Origin: QHXM01 sp032160705
GTDB taxonomy: Bacteria > Acidobacteriota > Blastocatellia > Pyrinomonadales > Pyrinomonadaceae
DNA length: 64,000 nucleotides
Reading direction: 5' to 3'
Assembly: GCA_032160705.1 (NCBI GenBank)
Contig: JAVHVE010000061.1
Span: 71,481 to 135,480, forward strand
Below, piece after piece: positions 45,881-53,184 of this stretch; within the stretch, counting starts at the first letter, position 1; each line of letters begins with the position of its first letter. A program made the translations under genes and the position numbers. The notes under the pieces are model-generated. The model did not search any database. It saw only the letters and a program-made list of their open reading frames with translations, and was not told the origin of the DNA.

Positions 45881-45921
45881 GTTTGAGGCGACGATTTCCG
45901 CGTAGAATCGTCGCCTCAAAC
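45881..45921. repeat. Perfect 16-bp inverted repeat before the glycosyltransferase gene
   Basis: GTTTGAGGCGACGATT (45881-45896) and AATCGTCGCCTCAAAC (45906-45921) with a 9-nt loop. It starts 10 nt after one stop codon and ends 5 nt before the next ATG. Its GGCGACGATT core resembles module c of the nested palindromes. Confidence 0.8.
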
Positions 45922-45926
45922 AATTT

Positions 45927-47141
45927 ATGTGGGTCTTCTACTTTTTCGCCGCGCTGCTCATCATTCAGTCTGTCATCTCGCTTCAAGGCGGCGTGCGCTA
46001 TCTCTCCTACATTCGGCGCGAAACGACAAAAAGCAAGCCCGTCTTCACTCCTTACGCTTCCGTTATCGCGCCCTGTCGCGGCCTCGATCAGGGATTAAGA
46101 GAAAACTTAAGCGCGCTCTTCCTGCAAAATTACCCGGCTTACGAAATCATCTTCGTCACAGGCGAGGCAAACGATCCGGCGCTCGCAGTCATTGAAGACC
46201 TGCGCCGTGAATTTGCGTCAGCAGGCAACGTCGTTGCAAGCCGCGTCGTCGTCGCGGGTGAGGCAGCCGGGTGCGGGCAGAAAGTTCATAACCTGCGCGT
46301 GGCCGTCGGCCACACTCGCCCGGAGAGCGAGGTCTTCGTCTTCGTTGATTCGGACGCACGCCCGCGCAACGGTTGGCTGCGCTCTCTGGTCGCGCCGCTG
46401 GCGGAGGAAGGAATGGGCGCAGCCACAGGCTATCGCTGGTTTATCCCGGTCAAAGGCGGCTTCGCTTCACGCCTTCGCGCTGTCTGGAATGCCTCCATCG
46501 CTTCTGCCTTGGGCGAGCAAAGCAGTAAAAACTTTTGCTGGGGAGGCTCGACCGCCATTCGCCGCAGGCATTTTGAACGCGCGCAGGTGATGGACGAGTG
46601 GCGAGGTGCTGCCTCCGATGATTTTGCGATGATGAGGGCGCTCAGGCGCGCGCGACTTCCCATTCATTTCGTGCCCGATTGCCTGACCGTTTCCCATGAA
46701 GATTGCAGCTTTCAAGAGTTGCTGGAATTCACCACCCGCCAATTGAAGATCACGCGCGTCTACGCCACGCCCTTCTGGCAAATAGTCCTCTTCAGCAATC
46801 TTCTCTTCGTCCTCGTCTTCTTCGGCGGCCTGGGTCTGGTCATCACGCACGCCGCGCTCGGCCTGTCCTTCACATGGCCGCTTGCTTTCATCCTCGCAAT
46901 CTACTTGCTCGGAACAATGAAAGCTTACTTGCGCTGGCGAGCCGTCGGTCTTCCGCTTGCGCCATATCGTCTTGAATTGCGCCGCGACGCTTCGGCGCAT
47001 CTCTTCTTATGGCCGCTCGCCTCCGCACTCTATCTCTACAACGCGCTGGCCGCGCTCTTTTCGCGCCGGATAAAATGGCGCGGCATGACCTACGAATTGA
47101 AATCACCGAGGGAAACTGTCATCATGGAAAGGCAAAAGTAA
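45927..47141 (+). CDS. Family 2/21-type membrane glycosyltransferase
   Basis: The 404-residue protein has one N-terminal helix, a GT-A catalytic domain and three C-terminal helices. Motifs are 'YASVIAPCRGLDQGLRENLSAL', metal-binding 'VFVFVDSDARPR', 'GGSTAIRRRHF', catalytic 'SDDFAMMRALRRA' and 'TTRQLKITRVYATPFW' (QxxRxY in place of QxxRW). The layout resembles ceramide glucosyltransferase / HpnI-type enzymes. A lipid acceptor is likely, the sugar unknown. The last residues ERQK and the stop lie in a heptamer repeat. Adjacent radical SAM and esterase genes may act on the same product. Confidence 0.85.
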   Translation: MWVFYFFAALLIIQSVISLQGGVRYLSYIRRETTKSKPVFTPYASVIAPCRGLDQGLRENLSALFLQNYPAYEIIFVTGEANDPALAVIEDLRREFASAGNVVASRVVVAGEAAGCGQKVHNLRVAVGHTRPESEVFVFVDSDARPRNGWLRSLVAPLAEEGMGAATGYRWFIPVKGGFASRLRAVWNASIASALGEQSSKNFCWGGSTAIRRRHFERAQVMDEWRGAASDDFAMMRALRRARLPIHFVPDCLTVSHEDCSFQELLEFTTRQLKITRVYATPFWQIVLFSNLLFVLVFFGGLGLVITHAALGLSFTWPLAFILAIYLLGTMKAYLRWRAVGLPLAPYRLELRRDASAHLFLWPLASALYLYNALAALFSRRIKWRGMTYELKSPRETVIMERQK

Positions 47142-47236
47142 AAAGGTAAAAGGCAAAAGTGAGGAGGAAACCTCATATAAATTAAAAGTGGGTCTCAGCC
47201 TTCCTTTTGCCTTTTTACTTTTACCTTTTTCCTTCT
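47127..47236. repeat. Heptamer hairpin, AAAAGGC family (glycosyltransferase-radical SAM)
   Basis: The left arm 47127-47160 contains the glycosyltransferase stop codon; the right arm 47203-47236 is the inverse. It ends 6 nt before the radical SAM ATG. The loop matches the inverted loop of the copy at 12061-12160. Confidence 0.88.
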
Positions 47237-47242
47237 AAGATT

Positions 47243-48364
47243 ATGCCTTCAAAAGCTGTCCAATTTGTTCAACTCCTGCGCTCGACCACGCGCGAGAAGC
47301 GTCTCGGCACGGTGATTCTCTTCGTCACCTCGCGCTGCAATGCTTTCTGCAAGACCTGCTTTTACCACGAAGAGTTAAACCGCCCCGGCGATATGACTTT
47401 CGAGCAGATCGAGAAGGTCTCGCAAACGATGTCACCCGTCACAGACCTCTGGCTTTCGGGCGGCGAGCCGATGCTGCGGCGCGACCTGACGCGCATCATT
47501 GATACGTTCATCGAGAACAACGGTGTCAGTCGCCTCATCATCCCGACCAACGCGCTCGTTAAGGGACGCACTTATGAAGTTGTGGATCACGCACTCAGGA
47601 GTCACCCTGCGCTCGATCTCTACTTGAACATCGCGCTCGACGGTTATGGTAAAACCCATGATGAAATCAGGGGCGTGCCGGGCAACTGGGAGAAGACGCT
47701 CGATTGCATCCGTTCGCTCTATCCGCTGAAAGAGAAGTACACAGACCGTTTTCGTTTGAATGTCAATACGGTTGTCTGTGCGGAGAATTACACGGAAATC
47801 GAAAAGCTCTCAGAGTATCTCTGGGAGAATTTCCGGCTCGACGGCCATTACTTCAACATTGTTCGCGGTGAGACGCTTGTCGGCGATGCTATCAAGCGCG
47901 TGCCGCTCGAAGTTCTGCCGGAGATGTACGAGCGCGTCTCCGCTCTGACCAAGCGTTATGGCGACCGCATGTTTGCGGGCGACGACGCGAGCAAGCGCTT
48001 TATCAAATCGGTGGCCTACGTCGGCACGATCACGACGCACTATCGCACGCAGCACGCAAATTTTGCTGAGCCGACCGCCTGGCCTTTCCCCTGCACGGCT
48101 GGCGAAACGACCGCCGTCATTGATTACAACGGCGACGTGCGCGCCTGCGAGTTGCGCGAAAAGTTTGCCACGCTTAGCTGCTATGACTACGATTTCGGCG
48201 CGCTCTGGGCGGCGCACGAGAGACAGGCGGAACTCAATGCGATTGACGGCGGGCGTGCTTGCTGGTGTACGCACGTCTGCTTCATCCACGATTCTCTTCG
48301 CCACTCCCGCCGCGCCCTGCTTTATGAAGTGCCAAAGAACTACTTAACGCGCGAAAGATGGTGA
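47243..48364 (+). CDS. Radical SAM protein with C-terminal cysteine-rich (SPASM-like) region
   Basis: The 373-residue protein has the [4Fe-4S]/SAM motif C32-x3-C36-x2-C39 in 'VTSRCNAFCKTCFYHEEL', 'LWLSGGEPMLRRDL' (SAM-binding GGE) and 'LYLNIALDGYGKTHDEIRG'. The C-terminal region holds further cysteines ('GDVRACELREKF', 'CYDYDFG', 'ACWCTHVCFIHDSL') for auxiliary clusters. ATG 47243 is taken; the frame upstream is repeat only. The reaction is unknown; the neighbouring membrane glycosyltransferase suggests lipid or glycan modification, and a peptide-modifying role on the Cys-rich peptide upstream is an alternative. Confidence 0.85.
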   Translation: MPSKAVQFVQLLRSTTREKRLGTVILFVTSRCNAFCKTCFYHEELNRPGDMTFEQIEKVSQTMSPVTDLWLSGGEPMLRRDLTRIIDTFIENNGVSRLIIPTNALVKGRTYEVVDHALRSHPALDLYLNIALDGYGKTHDEIRGVPGNWEKTLDCIRSLYPLKEKYTDRFRLNVNTVVCAENYTEIEKLSEYLWENFRLDGHYFNIVRGETLVGDAIKRVPLEVLPEMYERVSALTKRYGDRMFAGDDASKRFIKSVAYVGTITTHYRTQHANFAEPTAWPFPCTAGETTAVIDYNGDVRACELREKFATLSCYDYDFGALWAAHERQAELNAIDGGRACWCTHVCFIHDSLRHSRRALLYEVPKNYLTRERW

Positions 48365-48398
48365 AGAGTTTACGCGCTTCCTTCGCTTCAAAAGAGAA

Positions 48399-49151
48399 AT
48401 GAAAGCCCGGCTGAGAGTTTCCTTATCTTTATTTGCGGTCTGCCTGCTGGCGGTCTCAAGCTCATATTCGCAGACCAGGTCTTCCTCCCGCGTCGGCCAG
48501 CACCCGCACAGGTTCAAGCAGCGCGCGACCCATATCATCAGCGGCCAGTATTTGTTATTCCTCCCGCGCGATTACGGTCGGGCGCAAAAGCGTTACCCTT
48601 TAATTATGTATCTGCACGGCGGTAGTCTGCGCGGTGATGATGTCGAGAAAGTCAGGACGCTCGGGCTGCCACAAATAGTTGAGCATGACAAAACCTTTCC
48701 CTTCATCGTCGTCTCGCCACTCTGTCCGGCGGGTGAAATCTGGACGGACACGGAGATGCTGGTCGGTATTCTGGATGAAGTGGTCGCAAATTATGCGGTT
48801 GATAGAGGGCGGGTTTATCTCACCGGGCACAGCATGGGCGGGCGCGGCACATGGTATCTCGCGTATAAGCATCCTGAAAGGTTTGCCGCGATTGCGCCGA
48901 TGAGCGGCGGGCCTAACATCACGGCCTGGGCAAACAGGCTCAAAGATATACCTGTCTGGGCATTTCACGGAGCGAAAGATGAACTCGTTCCGCTTAGTCA
49001 ATCAGAAGAATTGGTCAAGGCGATCAAGGCCGCAGGCGGGAATGTCAAATTCACTGTGCTTCCCGAGAGAGACCATTTTATTCTGGATATGTACGAGAAT
49101 AAGCAGCTTTATGATTGGTTCTTGCAGCACAGCAGAACAGGCGAGCACTAA
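48399..49151 (+). CDS. Exported alpha/beta-hydrolase (esterase / PHB-depolymerase-like)
   Basis: The 250-residue protein has a signal peptide ('LSLFAVCLLAVSSSYSQ'), the oxyanion region 'PLIMYLHGGSLRGDD', nucleophile elbow 'GHSMGGRGTWYLAYKHPERF', acid residue in 'FHGAKDELVPLSQSE' and catalytic His in 'PERDHFILD'. All triad parts are present. Substrate unknown; similar proteins are annotated as phospholipase/carboxylesterase or predicted peptidases. It is downstream of the radical SAM gene by 34 bp. Confidence 0.88.
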   Translation: MKARLRVSLSLFAVCLLAVSSSYSQTRSSSRVGQHPHRFKQRATHIISGQYLLFLPRDYGRAQKRYPLIMYLHGGSLRGDDVEKVRTLGLPQIVEHDKTFPFIVVSPLCPAGEIWTDTEMLVGILDEVVANYAVDRGRVYLTGHSMGGRGTWYLAYKHPERFAAIAPMSGGPNITAWANRLKDIPVWAFHGAKDELVPLSQSEELVKAIKAAGGNVKFTVLPERDHFILDMYENKQLYDWFLQHSRTGEH

Positions 49152-49168
49152 AAGCGACTTTTGTAATT

Positions 49169-49384
49169 ATGCCTGAGCGCGACACAGAAGATGTCACCCG
49201 CAAGAGCGGTCTGGTGTATACCGCCGTCCTCTCATTCGTTATATCAACGGTCGCGTTGATGGGCTTCGGATGGTTGCTTGATCGCTGGCTTAACACAAAT
49301 CCCTGGCTGTTGGTTGTAGGCATCGTACTCGGCGCAAGCGTTGGTTTCTACCAGTTCGTTCGGTTACTTTCGAGAATTTCCTGA
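49169..49384 (+). CDS. AtpZ/AtpI-type small membrane protein of ATP synthase cluster
   Basis: The 71-residue protein has two membrane helices ('YTAVLSFVISTVALMGFGWLL', positions about 15-35, and 'LVVGIVLGASVGFYQFVRLL') with 'LLDRWLNTNPW' between them, the layout of the F0F1-ATPase 'gene 1' (AtpZ) family. These help c-ring assembly or Mg2+/Ca2+ transport. ATG 49169 is the natural start; the frame upstream runs back into the previous gene. Confidence 0.82.
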   Translation: MPERDTEDVTRKSGLVYTAVLSFVISTVALMGFGWLLDRWLNTNPWLLVVGIVLGASVGFYQFVRLLSRIS

Positions 49385-49451
49385 GCAAATAGAGGTCACT
49401 CGGTAACTCGACAAGAGCGCGTGCGCGTGTGTAAAATCCTTTGCTTCGAGC

Positions 49452-49886
49452 ATGAGCGAAATCGTCCATAGTGCAGGCCGCGGTGCGTTTGAGCGAGCCG
49501 ATCCGGTGGCAATGGAACGCCGCCTTTTTCGCACGATGTGCATGGCGGTGGCGCTCTCAGTGATTGCCAGCGCCCCCTTTGCTCCCTGGCGCACGACGAC
49601 CGGGTTATTGCTTGGCGGCATCCTATCGCTGTTCAATCATCACTGGCTGCGTAGTTCGCTCTCCGCAGTCTTCGGCAAGGCCGAGAGCGGAAGGCGTGTG
49701 AAAATTAAGGCGGCGCGTTATGTGCTTCGCTACTTCGTGATTGCTGGGATAGTGGCTGCTGCTTATACGCTCAATCTTGTCTCAATCGTCGCCACGCTCA
49801 TTGGTCTCTGCTCTTTCGTAGCGGCGGCGATGATGGAAGCATTCACGCAGATTTATTTCATCATCGTCAATCGAGAGGAAACTTAA
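49452..49886 (+). CDS. ATP synthase subunit I (AtpI family)
   Basis: The 144-residue protein has four membrane helices and the 'TTGLLLGGILSLFNHHWL' and 'YFVIAGIVAAAYTLNLVS' patterns of AtpI, the c-ring assembly helper. Its stop codon abuts the ATG of atpB, so translation is coupled. Sequence similarity in this family is low, so identification leans on position and topology. Confidence 0.8.
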   Translation: MSEIVHSAGRGAFERADPVAMERRLFRTMCMAVALSVIASAPFAPWRTTTGLLLGGILSLFNHHWLRSSLSAVFGKAESGRRVKIKAARYVLRYFVIAGIVAAAYTLNLVSIVATLIGLCSFVAAAMMEAFTQIYFIIVNREET

Positions 49887-50849
49887 ATGCTGTTCTGGTT
49901 ACTGGATGAACCCGCAACTGCCGCCGCCGTCGCACAGCATGGCGAGAAAGTGGCGGAACATGGGGAGAAGGTGGTGGAGCATGCCGAAAAGGCCACGCAT
50001 CATGTTCCCTGGATCGTCGAGAAGGTCAACGACCTCATCGGCGCTCCCATTCACCAGTGGCAGCTAAAATACACCAAGCCGTACTGGGACAAACTGCTCG
50101 GCACGGATGCCAGCACGGTTCTCGGCGAGTACACGCCGCAAACGGCTGTCCCGTGGTACACAGTGATGTTCATCATCGCCTGTCTGATTAGCATCCTCGT
50201 CATCTGGCTGCTGCGGCGCAAACTTTCGGAAGACGAGCCTTCGGGTGGGCAGCAAACGCTGGAAGTCGGCGTGCTCGCTCTGCGGAATTTAATTGTTGAT
50301 GTGGTCGGGCCGCACGGCATCAAGTATTTCCCGGTTGTGGCGACCTTCGGCGTGTTGATTCTTGTTTCAAATCTGCTGGGCTTCATTCCGGGCATGATGT
50401 CGCCGACGGCTTCGACGAGTGTGACGTTCGCGCTCGGCATCTCGTCATTCCTTTACTACAACTACATCGGCATCAAAGAGAACGGATTGTTCGGCCACCT
50501 CAGACACTTCATGGGGCCTGTGCTGGCGATTGCTCCGTTGCTTTTCATCATCGAGCTAATCAGCAATCTCGTGCGCCCGATGTCGCTCGGCATACGCCTG
50601 TTCGGTAACCTCTTCGCGGATGAGAAGGTGGCGGAAAACATCGCTGGGCTAGCGCCGCCCTACACCTACTGGGTTGTTCCCGTCCTGCTAATGCCCCTGG
50701 GATTGTTCGTCGCATTCATCCAGACTTTCATTTTCGTTTTTCTTTCGATGGTTTACATCAGCGAGGTCTCGCATCCACCGCATGACGAGCACGCCGCGCA
50801 CGGGGACGAACACCCGGCTGATGAGATTATCGCGCCCGTTTTGACATGA
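49887..50849 (+). CDS. atpB: ATP synthase F0 subunit a
   Basis: Subunit a forms the proton half-channels. The 320-residue protein has the essential arginine helix 'LISNLVRPMSLGIRLFGNLFADE' (about 225-247) and 'AFIQTFIFVFLSMVYISEV'. The first 35 residues are hydrophilic with the repeat 'AQHGEKVAEHGEKVVEHAEK', in 7-residue steps, so an amphipathic helix or coiled coil precedes helix 1. The C-terminal tail is His/Asp/Glu-rich. The other F1 genes are absent from the window. Confidence 0.96.
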   Translation: MLFWLLDEPATAAAVAQHGEKVAEHGEKVVEHAEKATHHVPWIVEKVNDLIGAPIHQWQLKYTKPYWDKLLGTDASTVLGEYTPQTAVPWYTVMFIIACLISILVIWLLRRKLSEDEPSGGQQTLEVGVLALRNLIVDVVGPHGIKYFPVVATFGVLILVSNLLGFIPGMMSPTASTSVTFALGISSFLYYNYIGIKENGLFGHLRHFMGPVLAIAPLLFIIELISNLVRPMSLGIRLFGNLFADEKVAENIAGLAPPYTYWVVPVLLMPLGLFVAFIQTFIFVFLSMVYISEVSHPPHDEHAAHGDEHPADEIIAPVLT

Positions 50850-50850
50850 G

Positions 50851-50930
50851 CAGTTTTCAGTTTCCAGTTTCCAGTTTCCAGTAAAAGCAACTTGTCTTTT
50901 CTGAAAACTGGAAACTGGAAACTGAAAACT
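50851..50930. repeat. Heptamer hairpin, CAGTTTC/CAGTTTT family (atpB-atpE)
   Basis: It starts 1 nt after the atpB stop. Left arm 50851-50881 (CAGTTTT then CAGTTTC x3), right arm 50901-50930. Unlike most copies it is not next to a start codon: atpE begins 316 bp later. The rest of that gap (50931-51245) shows no gene that I can support. Confidence 0.88.
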
Positions 50931-51245
50931 ATTTTTATCGCGTTTTGAGCGGCGTAGGCACACGCGCCCGCGCGCGTTGAAGCGTTCCGTAATAAAACTT
51001 TCAGAGCGACGAGGGGAAGCTGAAGTGAGAGGGAAGAGCAGGGCGGAAAAGGCGCGCGTCATAGCTTTCGACGGTTGAAAGCGCATCGTGCTTGCATCGC
51101 TGGAGCGCCGTTGTACGAGGGGCGGCTGTATACCGGAGGCAGGCGAAATAATAACCGGAAGCGTTCTTACGGTCTGCGACTTCTTTGACTGACATTTCCC
51201 TGCGTTCTTTGAAGCATTCAGATATTCCCTTGAGGAGGAATCGAG

Positions 51246-51551
51246 ATGAGAAAATTGAGAATGCTGTATTTCGCTGCCATCGCCATTTTGATGTCGGCTA
51301 TGCCGGTGTTTGCGCAGAATGATAATCCTGATAGCGTGAACAAGTATAAAGCGCTGGCTGCCGGGTTCGGATTTGCGCTGGCAGCGGGCCTGGGCGCGCT
51401 CGGCCAGTCACGCATTGCGGCATCGGCGGTTGAAGGCGCGGCGCGCAATCCCGGTGCAGCCGGTCGTATCCAGATCATGATGATTATCGGTCTGGCGCTG
51501 ATTGAATCGCTGGTACTCTTTGCGCTCGTGATCGTGTTCGCTAAACTCTAA
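51246..51551 (+). CDS. atpE: ATP synthase F0 subunit c with signal-peptide-like N-terminus
   Basis: The 101-residue subunit has the two-helix hairpin with loop 'AVEGAARNPGAAGRI' and ion-binding E87 in 'LALIESLVLFALVI'. The first 24 residues (ending in AMPVFAQN) look like a cleavable signal peptide, giving a mature protein of about 78 residues, the normal size. Q54, E87 and S88 match positions used for Na+ in Na+-type c-rings, though the following Thr and Tyr of those rings are Leu and Phe here. GAGGAGG precedes the ATG. A strong terminator follows, so the Fo part is transcribed separately from F1. Confidence 0.95.
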   Translation: MRKLRMLYFAAIAILMSAMPVFAQNDNPDSVNKYKALAAGFGFALAAGLGALGQSRIAASAVEGAARNPGAAGRIQIMMIIGLALIESLVLFALVIVFAKL

Positions 51552-51579
51552 GAGAGTCGGCAGAAAAGTATTTAAGAGA

Positions 51580-51620
51580 TGCGGGCGAGGCTGGCAGATA
51601 CCAGCCTCGCCCGCATTTTT
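51580..51620 (+). terminator. Rho-independent terminator after atpE
   Basis: TGCGGGCGAGGCTGG and CCAGCCTCGCCCGCA form a perfect 15-bp stem with a 6-nt loop, followed by TTTTT. Confidence 0.93.
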
Positions 51621-51837
51621 ATGTACGTTTTTCAGGATTCCGGCGTATCGCGCCGATACGGTTGTTTTGCCGGAAATCCTCTGCCTTGATTATTTAATGC
51701 AAAAACATTGCGACTCTTCCTTATCGTCCTATCTGGCATGGCCTTTGCCAAATGCCTTTGTGGTGAAATCTCTCCTTATTCCAAAATCTAAAACTTGTCT
51801 TCGGCCAGTATTTACGGCTGAGGGAGGATCAAATCTT

Positions 51838-53022
51838 ATGAGAAAAATTATTCTCGCTTTACTGATTACGCTGATGGCTGCGGCCTTCGCGGCGGCTGAT
51901 ACGATCTACTTGCGCGATGGTCGAGCCGTTCGCGGAACTGTGCTGGGCTTCGTCAGCGGACGCTTCGCCGTTCGTCTAACCGCAGCCATAGGCCCGCCGA
52001 CCACCATGCAGACCGCCGAGCAGAGCAGGGCAACGCCGCGCATCGCAGGTGAGATCGGCGACATCATCTTCATCCGCTCGCGCGACATTGATCGTGTCGA
52101 GATTGAAGGGCGTTCGCTGGATGATGCGCGTTACCTGACGCGCGAGGTGCAGGTCGAGCTGGGGCCTAACTGGATTGATAGCGGCATAGACTTGCGGCGC
52201 GGCGAGCGTGTTTCCGTCAACGCCACCGGCACAATCGTGGCCGGGCGCACGCGCATCACGCCTGGCGGACTGCGCTCCGTTGATCCGAATGCGCCCCTCC
52301 CGCGCGCAGCCGAAGGCGTGCTGATTGGCGCAATCGGTAATGACTCGAACTCGCCCATCATCGAGATCGGAATCAACCGCGAGTTTATAGCTGACCGCGA
52401 CGGGCGGCTCTACCTGACCGCCAACCGCAGCAGCTACACGGACGCACGCGGCGCATTCACCGCGCAAATCCGTCGAGAAATCAATCTCAGCCAGCGCGCG
52501 GGTAATCGCCGCAATGACAGCAATCGCAATGACGAGGATGACTCCGATGAATTGTTCGGGGTAAGCGACACAAGCAGTAATCCTGCTCCGGTGCGTCGGC
52601 GCGGCAACAGGGATAATCAATATCCGAGTGAGACGGGAACAAATACGCCCCGCGAGGTGACTATCTCTGTTCCGGGAAACTCGCGCGGCACGGACACGGG
52701 GCTGGACTTGCGCTCCGGCGATAATGTCACCATCACTGCGACCGGCAGTGTCACCGCCGGACGCCGTGCCGGGGTTGTTTCGCCGGATGGCGGTCGCGCC
52801 ACCGGATTCGGCTCGATTGCCGGAGCTTATCCTGTGCCGGGCATAGGCGTTGGCGCGCTCATTGGCTACATCCGTTTGCCGAACGGCCAGATGACGCAGC
52901 CGTTCGCTATCGGCAGCCAGCGGTCATTTAGCGCGCAGTCTGACGGCAGGTTGTTCCTGCTGATTAACGACGATAACTACGCGGACAACAGCGGCAGCTT
53001 TGATGTCAGGATTGTTTACTAA
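51838..53022 (+). CDS. Exported protein with two LecA (PA-IL)-like lectin domains
   Basis: The 394-residue protein has a signal peptide ('RKIILALLITLMAAAFAAAD'), an N-terminal segment 'DTIYLRDGRAVRGTVLGFVSGRF', and two beta-sandwich repeats. Repeat 1 (about 105-235) has 'WIDSGIDLRRGERVSVNATG', 'GVLIGAIGND' and 'DGRLYLTANRSSYTDARGAF'. Repeat 2 (about 285-394) has 'GLDLRSGDNVTITATGSV', 'GALIGYI' and 'DGRLFLLINDDNYADNSGSF'. These match the PA-I galactophilic lectin fold, including the Asn/Asp-rich calcium/galactose loop 'NDDNYADNSGSF'. A charged Asn/Asp/Arg linker joins the domains. GGGAGGA upstream fixes the start. Probably periplasmic or surface sugar binding. Confidence 0.82.
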   Translation: MRKIILALLITLMAAAFAAADTIYLRDGRAVRGTVLGFVSGRFAVRLTAAIGPPTTMQTAEQSRATPRIAGEIGDIIFIRSRDIDRVEIEGRSLDDARYLTREVQVELGPNWIDSGIDLRRGERVSVNATGTIVAGRTRITPGGLRSVDPNAPLPRAAEGVLIGAIGNDSNSPIIEIGINREFIADRDGRLYLTANRSSYTDARGAFTAQIRREINLSQRAGNRRNDSNRNDEDDSDELFGVSDTSSNPAPVRRRGNRDNQYPSETGTNTPREVTISVPGNSRGTDTGLDLRSGDNVTITATGSVTAGRRAGVVSPDGGRATGFGSIAGAYPVPGIGVGALIGYIRLPNGQMTQPFAIGSQRSFSAQSDGRLFLLINDDNYADNSGSFDVRIVY

Positions 53023-53050
53023 TCCACCATTGTTTTCGCTGACCTGCGAG

Positions 53051-53086
53051 AGAGGAGGCGGCAACAAATTCGCCTCCTCTTTCGTT
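53051..53086 (+). terminator. Rho-independent terminator after the lectin gene
   Basis: AGAGGAGGCG and CGCCTCCTCT form a perfect 10-bp stem with a 10-nt loop, followed by TTCGTTT. Confidence 0.85.
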
Positions 53087-53184
53087 TATCTTTATCGTCA
53101 AGACCTGCTCATTGCGCGTAGCGGAAGCTGTATGATACGCTCCAATTAATTCTTATCCAGCAAGCGGCGGCGAGGCGAAACGAT

